A stretch of 17,411 nt of DNA from Fidelibacterota bacterium (GTDB lineage Bacteria > Fidelibacterota > UBA8477 > JABMPR01). A program made the position numbers and the translations under genes. The stretch is taken from assembly GCA_030596225.1 (NCBI GenBank), contig JAUVKO010000011.1, positions 1-17,411 of the forward strand. Direction: 5' to 3'. The notes beneath the pieces were generated by a model. That model was not told the origin of the DNA and did not search any database. It saw only the letters and a list, made by a program, of their open reading frames with translations. This document shows, in pieces, positions 6,124-14,077 of the stretch; positions within the stretch are counted from its first letter, which is position 1; each line of letters opens with the position of its first letter.

Positions 6124-7476
6124 TTAATTAAGATATCTTTCCCAATTATAATCCTGTACTTCACTGCGAGCAGTGGAATGGACTAACTGGAAACTACCAA
6201 AACCTGTACGATCCACAAAAAAGAATTGTGCTCCGCCTTCAACTTCATAATACTCCCACACTTCCCATGGTTTCTGCTCGAGAGAATATGGGTTGCGTTC
6301 GATATTATTAGGACGTCCATACTGAATCAAAACCCGTCCCTGATCTGTTTTCCAGCCCTCATCCCGTTCTGAGCCAAATTCACGATTTGCGAATTGAACC
6401 AGACTGTAAAACTCTTCCTTGTATTCATTGATCTCTGTCTCAGGGTCAGGATCATTTCGACTCCAAAAGGCTGTCAATATTCTCTGTTTTCCACCCAGGT
6501 CTGACTGTTTAAATAATTGTTGCTCACGTTTTCCCATGATGATCTTAACAACTTTAAAAAGATCATCCAATTGGGCTTCGTTCAGGGAGGTGTATTCGTC
6601 TTCAGCTACTGTCTTAGCCTGCTCAGCCAATTTTGGTCTTAAAACATAAAAGGTTTTTTTTCGTGATACGCTTTTTTGGCTGGCTTCATCTGTTAAAGTG
6701 ATCAATAATTTGTATATGCCGGATTTTAATCCTGCTGTATTGATCCCTCCCCATTCAACCGCTGAACTTCCTGGCGTTTTCTTGGAACGTGCCGGAAACT
6801 CCTGAACGACTTCTTCATTTAAAGATAAAATCTGATTATGAATCAGGTAATTGCCTGAACTTGATAGTCCATAGGTCTCGAAATAATAATACAGCATAGA
6901 AGCCGTAGGTGCAAAAGTACGTTCGGCGTTAGGAACCACATCATAACCGTGCTTGGTGAACTCATTATCTTTGTCTGCCTTCACAATTTGAGAAGCAATC
7001 GTGATATCTGACATGCTCACCTCATCCTTTGGAAAAAGTTCCAGAGATACGAGTTTACGAATGCGTTGTCGGCGATTGGAGTGTACATCAAGAATATCGA
7101 CCTGCAGTATATACTCGCCAGCCTCTACATAGAATTTGCTGATATCCGGGACGTAACCGAGTCCAGCTATAGAAGTCTGGTTTTTCGCCCGATAAATACG
7201 TTCCCAGCTATCCGGGGGGTACGGCACCAGGTCATCCTGGATCAGGGCAGTCTGAAATACAACTCTGGCTTCCAGACCGGATTTGCCTTCCACGTAGGTG
7301 AAGAATGACTGCGGGATCATGAGGTAAATATCCAGATAGACCCCTCCCTCAGTGGAAAAACGTGAATAATCCAGCGAAACACCAAGATTGGCCTCAGTAT
7401 AATCTTCAGCAGCAAATCCCGAGAGGATCAGGGTCAGGAGAAGGGTGGCCTTTTTAAGTGAATTGTACAGAAACAA
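6124..7476 (-). CDS. GWxTD-domain secreted protein
   Basis: The product is about 450 residues of unknown function and carries the GWxTD domain known from Bacteroidetes, Acidobacteria and other FCB-related lineages. The defining GWKTD sits at about residues 374-378, followed by GRVLIQYGRPNNIE and a WEVWEYYE segment. A signal peptide is visible: NSLKK, then the hydrophobic run ATLLLTLILSGFA, then AED, predicting export to the periplasm or cell surface. The middle (about 80-300) looks beta-rich. I chose the TTG at 7476-7474 because an AAGGAG ribosome site ends 9 nt upstream; it overlaps the smc 3' end by 23 bp. An ATG at 7512 would add 12 non-signal-like residues. ROK kinase starts 18 bp after its stop. 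Confidence 0.85.
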   Translation of the reverse strand: MFLYNSLKKATLLLTLILSGFAAEDYTEANLGVSLDYSRFSTEGGVYLDIYLMIPQSFFTYVEGKSGLEARVVFQTALIQDDLVPYPPDSWERIYRAKNQTSIAGLGYVPDISKFYVEAGEYILQVDILDVHSNRRQRIRKLVSLELFPKDEVSMSDITIASQIVKADKDNEFTKHGYDVVPNAERTFAPTASMLYYYFETYGLSSSGNYLIHNQILSLNEEVVQEFPARSKKTPGSSAVEWGGINTAGLKSGIYKLLITLTDEASQKSVSRKKTFYVLRPKLAEQAKTVAEDEYTSLNEAQLDDLFKVVKIIMGKREQQLFKQSDLGGKQRILTAFWSRNDPDPETEINEYKEEFYSLVQFANREFGSERDEGWKTDQGRVLIQYGRPNNIERNPYSLEQKPWEVWEYYEVEGGAQFFFVDRTGFGSFQLVHSTARSEVQDYNWERYLN

Positions 7477-10400
7477 GGCGGGATACTCCTTCCTCTTCCA
7501 TGGTGACACCATAGAGAAACTTGGCTGCGTCCATGGTAAGTTTGTTATGGGTAATTACAATAAACTGGGTATGTGTTGAGAAATGTTCTAACATTTTTGT
7601 ATATTTACGAATATTTATATCATCCAAAGGAGCATCCACTTCATCCAGAACACAGTAGGGGCTTGGTTTCACCTGATAGATAGCAAATAAGAGGGCAATA
7701 GCTGTCAGCGCCTTCTCACCAGCAGAAAGCATCTTCAGGTTCTGCGTCTTTTTTCCTCGTGGTGTCGCTTTAATAATGATATCGCTCTCCAGAACATTAT
7801 CCGGATTTTCCAAGAACAGACTCGCTTCTCCCCCATCAAACAACATTTGGAAAGTTCCTTTGAAATGCTCCTGGATCAAGCCAAAGGTTTCGCGGAACTG
7901 CTTTCGGGCTATACGATCCAGTTTAGAGATAGCCTCCAACAGACTTGATTTGGCTTCCTGCAGGTCTGCCTGCTGTTCTTGAAGAAAGTTATGTCGACCC
8001 TGTTCAGCTTCAAACTCATCTTGAACTGCCATATTAATGGGGCCCAGATTTTCGATAAATTTCTGACTGCGATGGATACGTTTTTCCACTTGCTCTTGAT
8101 CGAATTCTTCCAAATCAAGATCGTGGGGTAGATCACTTTGATATTTCTCTTGAATTCGATCAAGGATGTGTCGTTGTCCAGCTTCATGATTTGCCACAGA
8201 AACTGATAACTCACGCAGTTCTTCTGCAGCAGCTTCACGAGCATGGTGATGGTCTCGCAGGCGAAGTTCAAGTTCGACAAGAGCTTGACGTTTTACCTGC
8301 ACTTTGTCTGAGACTTCGATCAAATTTTCAGATTCGCGCTCCAAAATGGTCTTTATCGAGGCCAGGTGCTCTTTTTCCGTTTCCTGGGTCTCTCGATTTT
8401 CTTTTAAAACCAGAGTATGTTCAAGTTTCTCATCCTCTAAGGTTTGCTGCCGTGATGTGATATCCTTTAGCGTCTCGGCAATGCTGGCCAAGCGTGTATT
8501 CAAATTCCGCTCTTCGTTTTTCAGATTTACCAGTTCCAGACGACCGGCCTGAGCAGCTTCACTGGTCTCATCACGTTGATTTAGAAGGGTTTGCAAAGAA
8601 GCTTCCATTTGACTGATCTCAGACTCAGTACGTTCCCGATCGATCTCTGCTTCGGAGAGCAAAGGTGCAAATCCAGAAATACGGGCTTCAGCATCTTTAA
8701 TAGCCTGCTGTAATTCTTCTAGTTCCTGATCGACACTTTTCACATCAGCTTCAGTGGAATTGATCCCATACTGTGCCCGGGAGTTCTTACGCTCAACCTC
8801 CAATAGGATCTGACGTTGATCATCACGAGATGCCCTGGTAGTCCGGAGCTCTCTCTCCATGGCACCGATCTGGTCATGGACTTTTTCAATGGCCGAACTA
8901 TGCTCTTCAATGGCATCTACTAATTCAGAGAATTTTTTTCTCAGACGTTGAATGCGGTCGCGACGTCCGATCAGTGTGTCCTCAGCCTCGCCCCCTGCCC
9001 CTCCTCTGATCAAACCGAAGGTGTCATACAGGGTTCCCTCAACACTGACTGCTCTGCCGGTGATATTTTTCCAATCGGGGATATAATCATTATCAACCAG
9101 TGTCAGATCTCCCAGTAACAGTTGGGCCAAACCCTCATAACCCGGTTGAGGAGTGATAAAATCCATTGCCGGACCAATAACATGCTCCCCTTTGAGAGAT
9201 GCTGATATCTTATTGGGTGATCTTTTTATCGACTTGAGCGGTAGAAAGGTTGCTGCTCCTGCTTTCTGCTCCTTAAGGCTTGTGATAGCTTTAACTGCAG
9301 CTTCCCGATCCCGAGTTACTAAAGCTTCAGCCAGGGGACCCAGAGCAGTCTGAATAGCTGCTTCATATTGCTCATCCACAGTTAAAAGGTCGGCAACTGT
9401 GCCTAAAATGCCGAGTTTGTCCATATCAGCACTTAGTAAAGTTCTAACTCCTCCTGAATAGCCTTCCCCGGACTCAAGTAATTCCTCATAAAAATTGAGT
9501 TGGTTTTCTATGCTGACCCGCTGTCCCCTCTTTTTTGCCAGGGTCTCCCGGGTTTCACTCAAATTACTCTGGAGTTCCTGGAAACCGGCTTCCAGTTGAG
9601 CAACTTTTAACTCTAAAGTTTTATACTGAGTTTCAGCCGTTTCAAAATCTGAAAACACAAGGTTCAGTTCCTGTTGATACTGCTCTCTGGATTGGCTAAG
9701 CCTTTCCTTTTTACTCGTAAGATGCTCAATACTGCTTCTATGCTGAGTTAATGCTGCTTCCTGGTGGCTTTTCTGATGATTCATATCACTGAGTCGATTT
9801 AACAGCTCTAAATGTTTCTGGTTCTGAGCATCGTGCTCAGATTTAGCACCACGATATTTTTCTACTGCTGTATCGAATGCCACCTTAAGAATATCATCTT
9901 CGGCTTTGGCCTTCTCGATACGGGGCTCAATATGCGCTTTCTCATTACTCAATTCAGCTTGCAGAGTTTTGGATGATCCTTCACGTTCGAACAAAGTGCT
10001 TTTCTCAACCTTGATACGGTCCAAAGCTGCACTGGCTCCAGCTATCTTCTCCTCGGCAATGAGCAGGATCTGCTCAATGTTGACCCGCTCTGCATTATTG
10101 GTGTTAACACTTTCCTGTTGTTTCTGGTGATCAGTTTCGATTATGGCTAGTTGAGCTTTTGCCTCTTCAACCCGTTTCTCCTGGAGACTGACTTCCTCCC
10201 CACTAACACCGTAGCCATCTTTAAGCTGGGCAATACGCTGTCGAATCGGGACCAATTGCTCCAATATCTGATTACTCTGATGAACTGCCAAGGCGATCTC
10301 ATCATCTTTCAACTGGCCCTGCACGCGATCAAAACGTTTATATTTAGCTAATTGTCGGCGTAGGGTCCCAACATTCTTCTCAACTTCGCTGATGATATCA

Positions 10401-10975
10401 CTGACCCGGTTGAGATCAATTTCGGTGGAATCCAGCCGTCGCATGGATAAGCGACGTTGTTGTTTATATTTATTAATGCCTGAGGCTTCCTCAATCAGAC
10501 GACGACGTTCCTCTTTGCTTTCGCTGAGAATAGATTCCACCATCTTAAGTTCAATGACAGAATATGCGTCAGAGCCCATGCCTGTATCGACAAACAAGTT
10601 ATGAATATCCTTAAGCCGGCAGGTATTTTTATTGATAAAGAATTCACTGGCTCCATCCCGGAACACACGACGCGTGATCACGACATCAGTATATTCCACA
10701 GGCAATAAGCCCTTATCATTATGGATGGTTAAGGAGACCTCTGCATAATTCACTGCTTTCCGTTTACCTGAACCACTAAAGATAACGTCATGCATAGTCT
10801 GACTTCGGAGAATGGAGGACTTCTGTTCACCCATGACCCAGCGAATAGCATCAACTACATTGGTTTTTCCGCAACCATTGGGACCCACAATACAGGTCAG
10901 CCCTTCTGAAAATTTCAGCTTGGTCGGTTCAGCGAAGGACTTGAATCCTTTTATCTCAAGATCAGATATATACAT
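7454..10975 (-). CDS. smc: Chromosome segregation protein SMC
   Basis: This is the full-length 1173-residue ATPase of the bacterial condensin SMC-ScpAB, which extrudes DNA loops to compact and separate chromosomes. The N-terminal head has Walker A GPNGCGKTN (31-39). Two long coiled-coil arms (about 165-500 and 665-1010) flank a hinge domain (about 505-662) that includes GGVRTLL and the glycine-rich RGGAGGEAED. The C-terminal head has the ABC signature LSAGEKALTAIALLFA (1083-1098), Walker B YCVLDEVDAP with Asp1111 and Glu1112, and the D-loop that follows. All catalytic motifs are intact. The ATG at 10975 has only a distant GGAG. The gene lies 70 bp after the HIT gene, and its 3' end overlaps the GWxTD start. 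scpA and scpB are not in the window. Confidence 0.98.
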   Translation of the reverse strand: MYISDLEIKGFKSFAEPTKLKFSEGLTCIVGPNGCGKTNVVDAIRWVMGEQKSSILRSQTMHDVIFSGSGKRKAVNYAEVSLTIHNDKGLLPVEYTDVVITRRVFRDGASEFFINKNTCRLKDIHNLFVDTGMGSDAYSVIELKMVESILSESKEERRRLIEEASGINKYKQQRRLSMRRLDSTEIDLNRVSDIISEVEKNVGTLRRQLAKYKRFDRVQGQLKDDEIALAVHQSNQILEQLVPIRQRIAQLKDGYGVSGEEVSLQEKRVEEAKAQLAIIETDHQKQQESVNTNNAERVNIEQILLIAEEKIAGASAALDRIKVEKSTLFEREGSSKTLQAELSNEKAHIEPRIEKAKAEDDILKVAFDTAVEKYRGAKSEHDAQNQKHLELLNRLSDMNHQKSHQEAALTQHRSSIEHLTSKKERLSQSREQYQQELNLVFSDFETAETQYKTLELKVAQLEAGFQELQSNLSETRETLAKKRGQRVSIENQLNFYEELLESGEGYSGGVRTLLSADMDKLGILGTVADLLTVDEQYEAAIQTALGPLAEALVTRDREAAVKAITSLKEQKAGAATFLPLKSIKRSPNKISASLKGEHVIGPAMDFITPQPGYEGLAQLLLGDLTLVDNDYIPDWKNITGRAVSVEGTLYDTFGLIRGGAGGEAEDTLIGRRDRIQRLRKKFSELVDAIEEHSSAIEKVHDQIGAMERELRTTRASRDDQRQILLEVERKNSRAQYGINSTEADVKSVDQELEELQQAIKDAEARISGFAPLLSEAEIDRERTESEISQMEASLQTLLNQRDETSEAAQAGRLELVNLKNEERNLNTRLASIAETLKDITSRQQTLEDEKLEHTLVLKENRETQETEKEHLASIKTILERESENLIEVSDKVQVKRQALVELELRLRDHHHAREAAAEELRELSVSVANHEAGQRHILDRIQEKYQSDLPHDLDLEEFDQEQVEKRIHRSQKFIENLGPINMAVQDEFEAEQGRHNFLQEQQADLQEAKSSLLEAISKLDRIARKQFRETFGLIQEHFKGTFQMLFDGGEASLFLENPDNVLESDIIIKATPRGKKTQNLKMLSAGEKALTAIALLFAIYQVKPSPYCVLDEVDAPLDDINIRKYTKMLEHFSTHTQFIVITHNKLTMDAAKFLYGVTMEEEGVSRLVSVQFT

Positions 10976-11045
10976 GTGGTACTTCTATCTCCAAGTTAAC
11001 AGGTACAGATAAAAAATTTACGCGGGGAACTGTTGTGCCCTTTCT

Positions 11046-11390
11046 TTAGCCGGGTGGCCAGGTCATTACCCTACCGCCGAGAACATGCAAGTGTAAATGG
11101 AAAACGGTTTGACCAGCACTTTTACCATCATTTATCACAAGTCTAAACCCTTCCGTCAATCCGGTTTGAGCTGCCAGGTCGGTTCCCACTTGAACCAATT
11201 TGCCTGTGAGAGCCTGATCAGCTTCTGTCAATGCAGCGGGACCGATTATATGTTTGCGGGGAATAACCAGGATATGGGTTGGTGCAACAGGGCTAATATC
11301 ATTAAATGCCAGAACATCATCATCTTCATAGAGTAGTTTTGCAGGAATATCTCCGGCAATGATCTTACAAAAAATACATTCTTGTGACAC
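11046..11390 (-). CDS. HIT-family (HINT-like) nucleotide hydrolase
   Basis: This 114-residue histidine-triad protein has a beginning (CIFCKII, Cys5 and Cys8) typical of bacterial HINT proteins. The catalytic triad HLHLHVLGG (98-106) and the characteristic GGRxMxWPPG ending are also present. Family members hydrolyse purine nucleoside phosphoramidates and aminoacyl-adenylates in the cytosol. The start is GTG at 11390-11388, preceded 4 nt upstream by AAAGGAGG, the strongest Shine-Dalgarno in the window; an in-frame ATG would miss the CxxC. It begins 18 bp after rsmE ends and is probably co-transcribed with it. Confidence 0.95.
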   Translation of the reverse strand: MSQECIFCKIIAGDIPAKLLYEDDDVLAFNDISPVAPTHILVIPRKHIIGPAALTEADQALTGKLVQVGTDLAAQTGLTEGFRLVINDGKSAGQTVFHLHLHVLGGRVMTWPPG

Positions 11391-11408
11391 ACTTCCTCCT
11401 TTATGGGG

Positions 11409-12137
11409 TTATGCGGGATCCTGAAGAAGTGCTGACACCAAACCAACTGCATGAATGGCAGCTGTCTCGGCCCGCAAGCGCCTGGGTCCCAGACCCGTGA
11501 AAGTATAGTCGGAAACCAAGGCTAAATCAATTTCATCCTTTGACCAATCTCCTTCGGGACCAATCCAAATGATCACTTCTTTTGTTCCTTGGATCTGTTC
11601 TTTAACATCCATAATTGGCACGGTCGAGTCACCGGCGTGGCAGAATAAATGAACTACATTCTTCCGATAGCTCGCAAAGTTTTGAAAGGGTGTTAAGTCA
11701 TGTATTTCGGGTAAAGCCGAGCGCCGGCTCTGTTTCATAGCGGCAATGGCAATACGCCCCAGGCGGTCTTTATTCGCACCTTTTTTGATGGTATGCTTTG
11801 TCAGTAGGGGAACGATCCTATGCACCCCAAGTTCAGTAGCTTTTTCCACCACCATGTTCAAATGGTCCCCTTTGAGATTGGCAATAGCCAGGGTCAAGAC
11901 CTGACCGAGTTCTCCCCTATTCTTCTCTTCGGCCAGAATTTTCAGGTCAAGCGACTTACTTCCGATCTCTTCGATACGTGTTAAGGCGGCTGACCCCTTA
12001 CCGTTTATAACCCAGATCTCAGCACCGGTTTTGAAACGCCGAACCCGAATGAGATGATGATATTCTATTCCATCCAGGGTGAGATGTGATTGGCCGCTTT
12101 TGAATGCCGGCAGATATACTTGTTCACCGGTGATCAC
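11409..12137 (-). CDS. rsmE: 16S rRNA m3U1498 methyltransferase RsmE
   Basis: SAM-dependent SPOUT-fold enzyme that methylates N3 of U1498 in 16S rRNA. The 242-residue protein has the small N-terminal PUA-like domain with YHHLIRVRR (26-34). The trefoil-knot domain follows: VVEKATELGVHRIVPL, AMKQSRRSALPEI, the SAM-binding IGPEGDWSKDEI (192-203), and LGPRRLRAETA (216-226). All are standard for the family. The start is GTG (12137-12135), sharing four bases (GTGA) with the upstream gene's stop, which implies translational coupling. The HIT gene follows after 18 bp. Confidence 0.95.
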   Translation of the reverse strand: MITGEQVYLPAFKSGQSHLTLDGIEYHHLIRVRRFKTGAEIWVINGKGSAALTRIEEIGSKSLDLKILAEEKNRGELGQVLTLAIANLKGDHLNMVVEKATELGVHRIVPLLTKHTIKKGANKDRLGRIAIAAMKQSRRSALPEIHDLTPFQNFASYRKNVVHLFCHAGDSTVPIMDVKEQIQGTKEVIIWIGPEGDWSKDEIDLALVSDYTFTGLGPRRLRAETAAIHAVGLVSALLQDPA

Positions 12138-12739
12138 CGGTTGACGAACTCCATTCCAGCCTGGAGGAAGATACCCTTGTAGGTTTTGCGAGAATCAATG
12201 ACGTGATCAAATGAAACATAGTCATACCCCAGCCTGAAATTATAAGAAGACCCTTGCCCGGTTAGGATTTTTAAATGCACTCCGGCACGAAACAATGGCG
12301 CAAGATCGACTTCTACATCCTTCCAACGTTCAAGGAAAGCTTCATCATCAGCAGTATTCAAGGCCCAGACAGGTCCGGCTGCTGCAAAGCCTGCCACTTG
12401 AACTGTTGGATACATCGTCTCTAAAAAGGGGAACCAGGTGACTCCGGTAAGTAATTTGACAAAACTCAGATTTCGGTCATTAATAGAAACAGGTTGATTG
12501 TAATAATTATAATATGAGAAAGTATCATTACTTTCCACGAGAGACCAATCCAACTCTACATCCAGACTCAAAGATTGACTGGGATGGAAGCTGTAGAAGC
12601 CCCCTAAGCTGCCCCCATAGCTTAGTAATTCCATATCCAGGCCCATAGTGTTGTAACTAAGTGATTCTCTGGATTGAACGTTCGTCGTGTAAAGTGGGGA
12701 AAGCAATAAAAGTAATGCTGCGACTCTGATAATTTTCAT
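12134..12739 (-). CDS. Hypothetical exported protein, probable small outer-membrane beta-barrel
   Basis: I do not recognise a named family. From the ATG at 12739 the product has 201 residues. It begins with a clear signal peptide: MKIIR, the hydrophobic AALLLLLSPL, then TTNVQS. The remainder alternates polar and hydrophobic residues in strand-like stretches rich in Tyr, Phe and Gly (for example LLSYGGSLGGFYSF and YNFRLGYDYVSF). It ends IFLQAGMEFVNR, a pattern expected of outer-membrane barrels, though the terminal residue is not the classical aromatic. The start is fixed by an ATGA overlap with the RsbW-like gene stop; an ATG 17 codons upstream would ignore this and bury the signal peptide. 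Its stop overlaps the rsmE start (GTGA). The function is unknown. Confidence 0.75.
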   Translation of the reverse strand: MKIIRVAALLLLLSPLYTTNVQSRESLSYNTMGLDMELLSYGGSLGGFYSFHPSQSLSLDVELDWSLVESNDTFSYYNYYNQPVSINDRNLSFVKLLTGVTWFPFLETMYPTVQVAGFAAAGPVWALNTADDEAFLERWKDVEVDLAPLFRAGVHLKILTGQGSSYNFRLGYDYVSFDHVIDSRKTYKGIFLQAGMEFVNR

Positions 12740-13164
12740 CGATAGCGGATCATTTTTAATTCGTGATAATCCGTTTTGCGGATAAAGCATATCTCGTCCA
12801 TATAATTCTCAATAAACAGCAGGCCCCGTCCATTGCAGCGCATACGCTGTTCCGGATCAGTTGGATCCTTGAGACAATCACGATCAAAACCTAATCCTTT
12901 ATCACGGATCCTCATTTCTATATGAGAATCATAAAGTGTCACTTTGATAGAGACTTCTTGTTCAGACTCATTGCCATTGCCATGCTTAATGGCATTATTT
13001 ACGCCTTCTTGCAAAGCAAGGATGATATCCTGACGAATTTCACTTGGATAGTTGGTGTTGCTGAGTGCATTCCGAGCAAAATCCTGTACTTTTTCAATTT
13101 CTTTAATATCTGACGGGATCGCCAGAAAATGGTTGAAGACTTGCTTATTGCTCAAATTCTTCAC
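12736..13164 (-). CDS. RsbW/SpoIIAB-like anti-sigma kinase family ATPase (HATPase_c_2)
   Basis: This 142-residue stand-alone GHKL ATPase domain resembles RsbW, SpoIIAB and other serine-kinase anti-sigma factors. The N-box is QEGVNNAIKHGN (52-63, Glu53 and Asn57), G1 is DKGLGFD (88-94), and G2 is NGRGLLFI (111-118). In the family such proteins bind and phosphorylate STAS-domain antagonists and may sequester a sigma factor, or act as output domains of PP2C partner switches. No STAS, PP2C or sigma gene is in this window. The GTG at 13164 lies 6 nt after a TATAAT, suggesting a leaderless message; TTG at 13155 is an alternative. It heads the probable operon ending with the ROK kinase. Confidence 0.88.
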   Translation of the reverse strand: MKNLSNKQVFNHFLAIPSDIKEIEKVQDFARNALSNTNYPSEIRQDIILALQEGVNNAIKHGNGNESEQEVSIKVTLYDSHIEMRIRDKGLGFDRDCLKDPTDPEQRMRCNGRGLLFIENYMDEICFIRKTDYHELKMIRYR

Positions 13165-13170
13165 GGGCGA

Positions 13171-13199
13171 ATTATAAGATAAAGAGGGGCTTCAGACAA
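13171..13199 (-). promoter_or_regulatory. Sigma70-type promoter of the RsbW-like/rsmE/smc unit
   Basis: On the minus strand: TTGTCT (13199-13194; 4 of 6 match to TTGACA), exactly 17 nt, then a perfect TATAAT (13176-13171). Transcription would begin around 13164, the first base of the GTG start codon, leaving no 5' leader. This is the best consensus promoter seen in the window. Confidence 0.6.
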
Positions 13200-13248
13200 G
13201 TATGTTCAATGCCGAAAAGCAAGTTGATTAATGTGATTTGATGCAAGC

Positions 13249-13434
13249 TTAGTCCACTTCTTTGAAGTCGGCATCTTCAATATCTGACTCGTCCACCATT
13301 AAACGATTGGGCGAATCAGCATTTTCAGCCTTGACCTCGTTGGAATCAGCGTCAACTATCTTGAAATTGCTTAGCATTCTTCTCAGGAATTTGATAACAA
13401 AGTAGATCGCAATAAAGAGCAATAAATAGCGCAT
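13249..13434 (-). CDS. Small single-span membrane protein, DUF4834-like
   Basis: The product is 61 residues: an N-terminal membrane helix (YLLLFIAIYFVIKFL, about residues 3-17), a basic RRM stop-transfer segment, then an acidic tail ending DIEDADFKEVD. This layout resembles small FCB proteins annotated DUF4834, often found next to folate/nucleotide genes; the assignment is tentative and no function is known. I start it at the ATG at 13434, 4 nt after the deoxynucleoside kinase stop. The reading frame runs 24 codons further upstream, but only as overlap with the kinase gene. It is the last gene of the folB operon. Confidence 0.6.
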   Translation of the reverse strand: MRYLLLFIAIYFVIKFLRRMLSNFKIVDADSNEVKAENADSPNRLMVDESDIEDADFKEVD

Positions 13435-13438
13435 TGAC

Positions 13439-14077
13439 TCACCGCTTGATCGGGTTATAAAATTTGGTGCCCTCAATGGGCTGGCGAATAGTTGTAAGCA
13501 GATCATTCAGATCATCCTGATCGCTGACAAAATCAATATCAGTGGCATTAATGATCAGTAGTGGTGAAGCTTTATATCTGAAAAAATATTCGTTATAAAC
13601 CTGATTGAGAGCAGTGATATAGTCGCTGTTAATATTAGATTCAAAATCACGACCTCGTTTACGAATATTATAGAGCAAACGATCAGTGTCTGCTTGCAGG
13701 TAGATGACCAAATCCGGATGGGTGATGGTTTCCTCCATCATACCGGCTATTCTGTCATACAAACCCATCTCATTCTCATCCAGATTCAAATAGGCGAATA
13801 GACGATCCTTCTGAAACATATAGTCTGTGATAAGGAGCTTTGAGAAGAGTTCGGTCTGTCGCAATTCCTGAAATTGGCGGTAGCGACTCAAGAGGAAAAA
13901 TAGTTGGGTCTGGAATGCATAACGCCTCTGATCACCATAAAAAGATGAGAGGAAAGGATTCTCTTCAAATTCCTCCAGGACCAGGCGAGCATCAAGGTGT
14001 TTGGAAAGACGCTCTGCCAAGCTGGTCTTGCCCACTCCAATGACTCCTTCGATAGCAATATGATAGAGATTTCTCAT
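13439..14077 (-). CDS. Deoxynucleoside kinase (dNK/dGK family)
   Basis: This 212-residue P-loop kinase phosphorylates deoxyribonucleosides at the 5' position for salvage into dNTPs. Visible elements are the P-loop GVIGVGKTS (11-19), the substrate-region EEFEENPFL (35-43), and TDYMFQKDRLFA (84-95; Asp85 in the DR/DY position). The arginine-rich LID RKRGRDFE (139-146) is also present. Which base is preferred (dA, dG, dC or T) cannot be read from sequence alone. Its ATG shares ATGA with the folK stop, and a small membrane protein follows 4 nt after its TGA. Neighbouring of folK and a deoxynucleoside kinase is common in Bacteroidetes/Chlorobi-type genomes. Confidence 0.93.
   Translation of the reverse strand: MRNLYHIAIEGVIGVGKTSLAERLSKHLDARLVLEEFEENPFLSSFYGDQRRYAFQTQLFFLLSRYRQFQELRQTELFSKLLITDYMFQKDRLFAYLNLDENEMGLYDRIAGMMEETITHPDLVIYLQADTDRLLYNIRKRGRDFESNINSDYITALNQVYNEYFFRYKASPLLIINATDIDFVSDQDDLNDLLTTIRQPIEGTKFYNPIKR

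Noticed and set aside
5230..13164. Possible defence system built around SMC, HIT and a GHKL ATPase
   Set aside because: SMC has the full bacterial condensin architecture rather than a Wadjet/Lamassu-type form, and the neighbours are standard housekeeping genes; no nuclease or effector is present.
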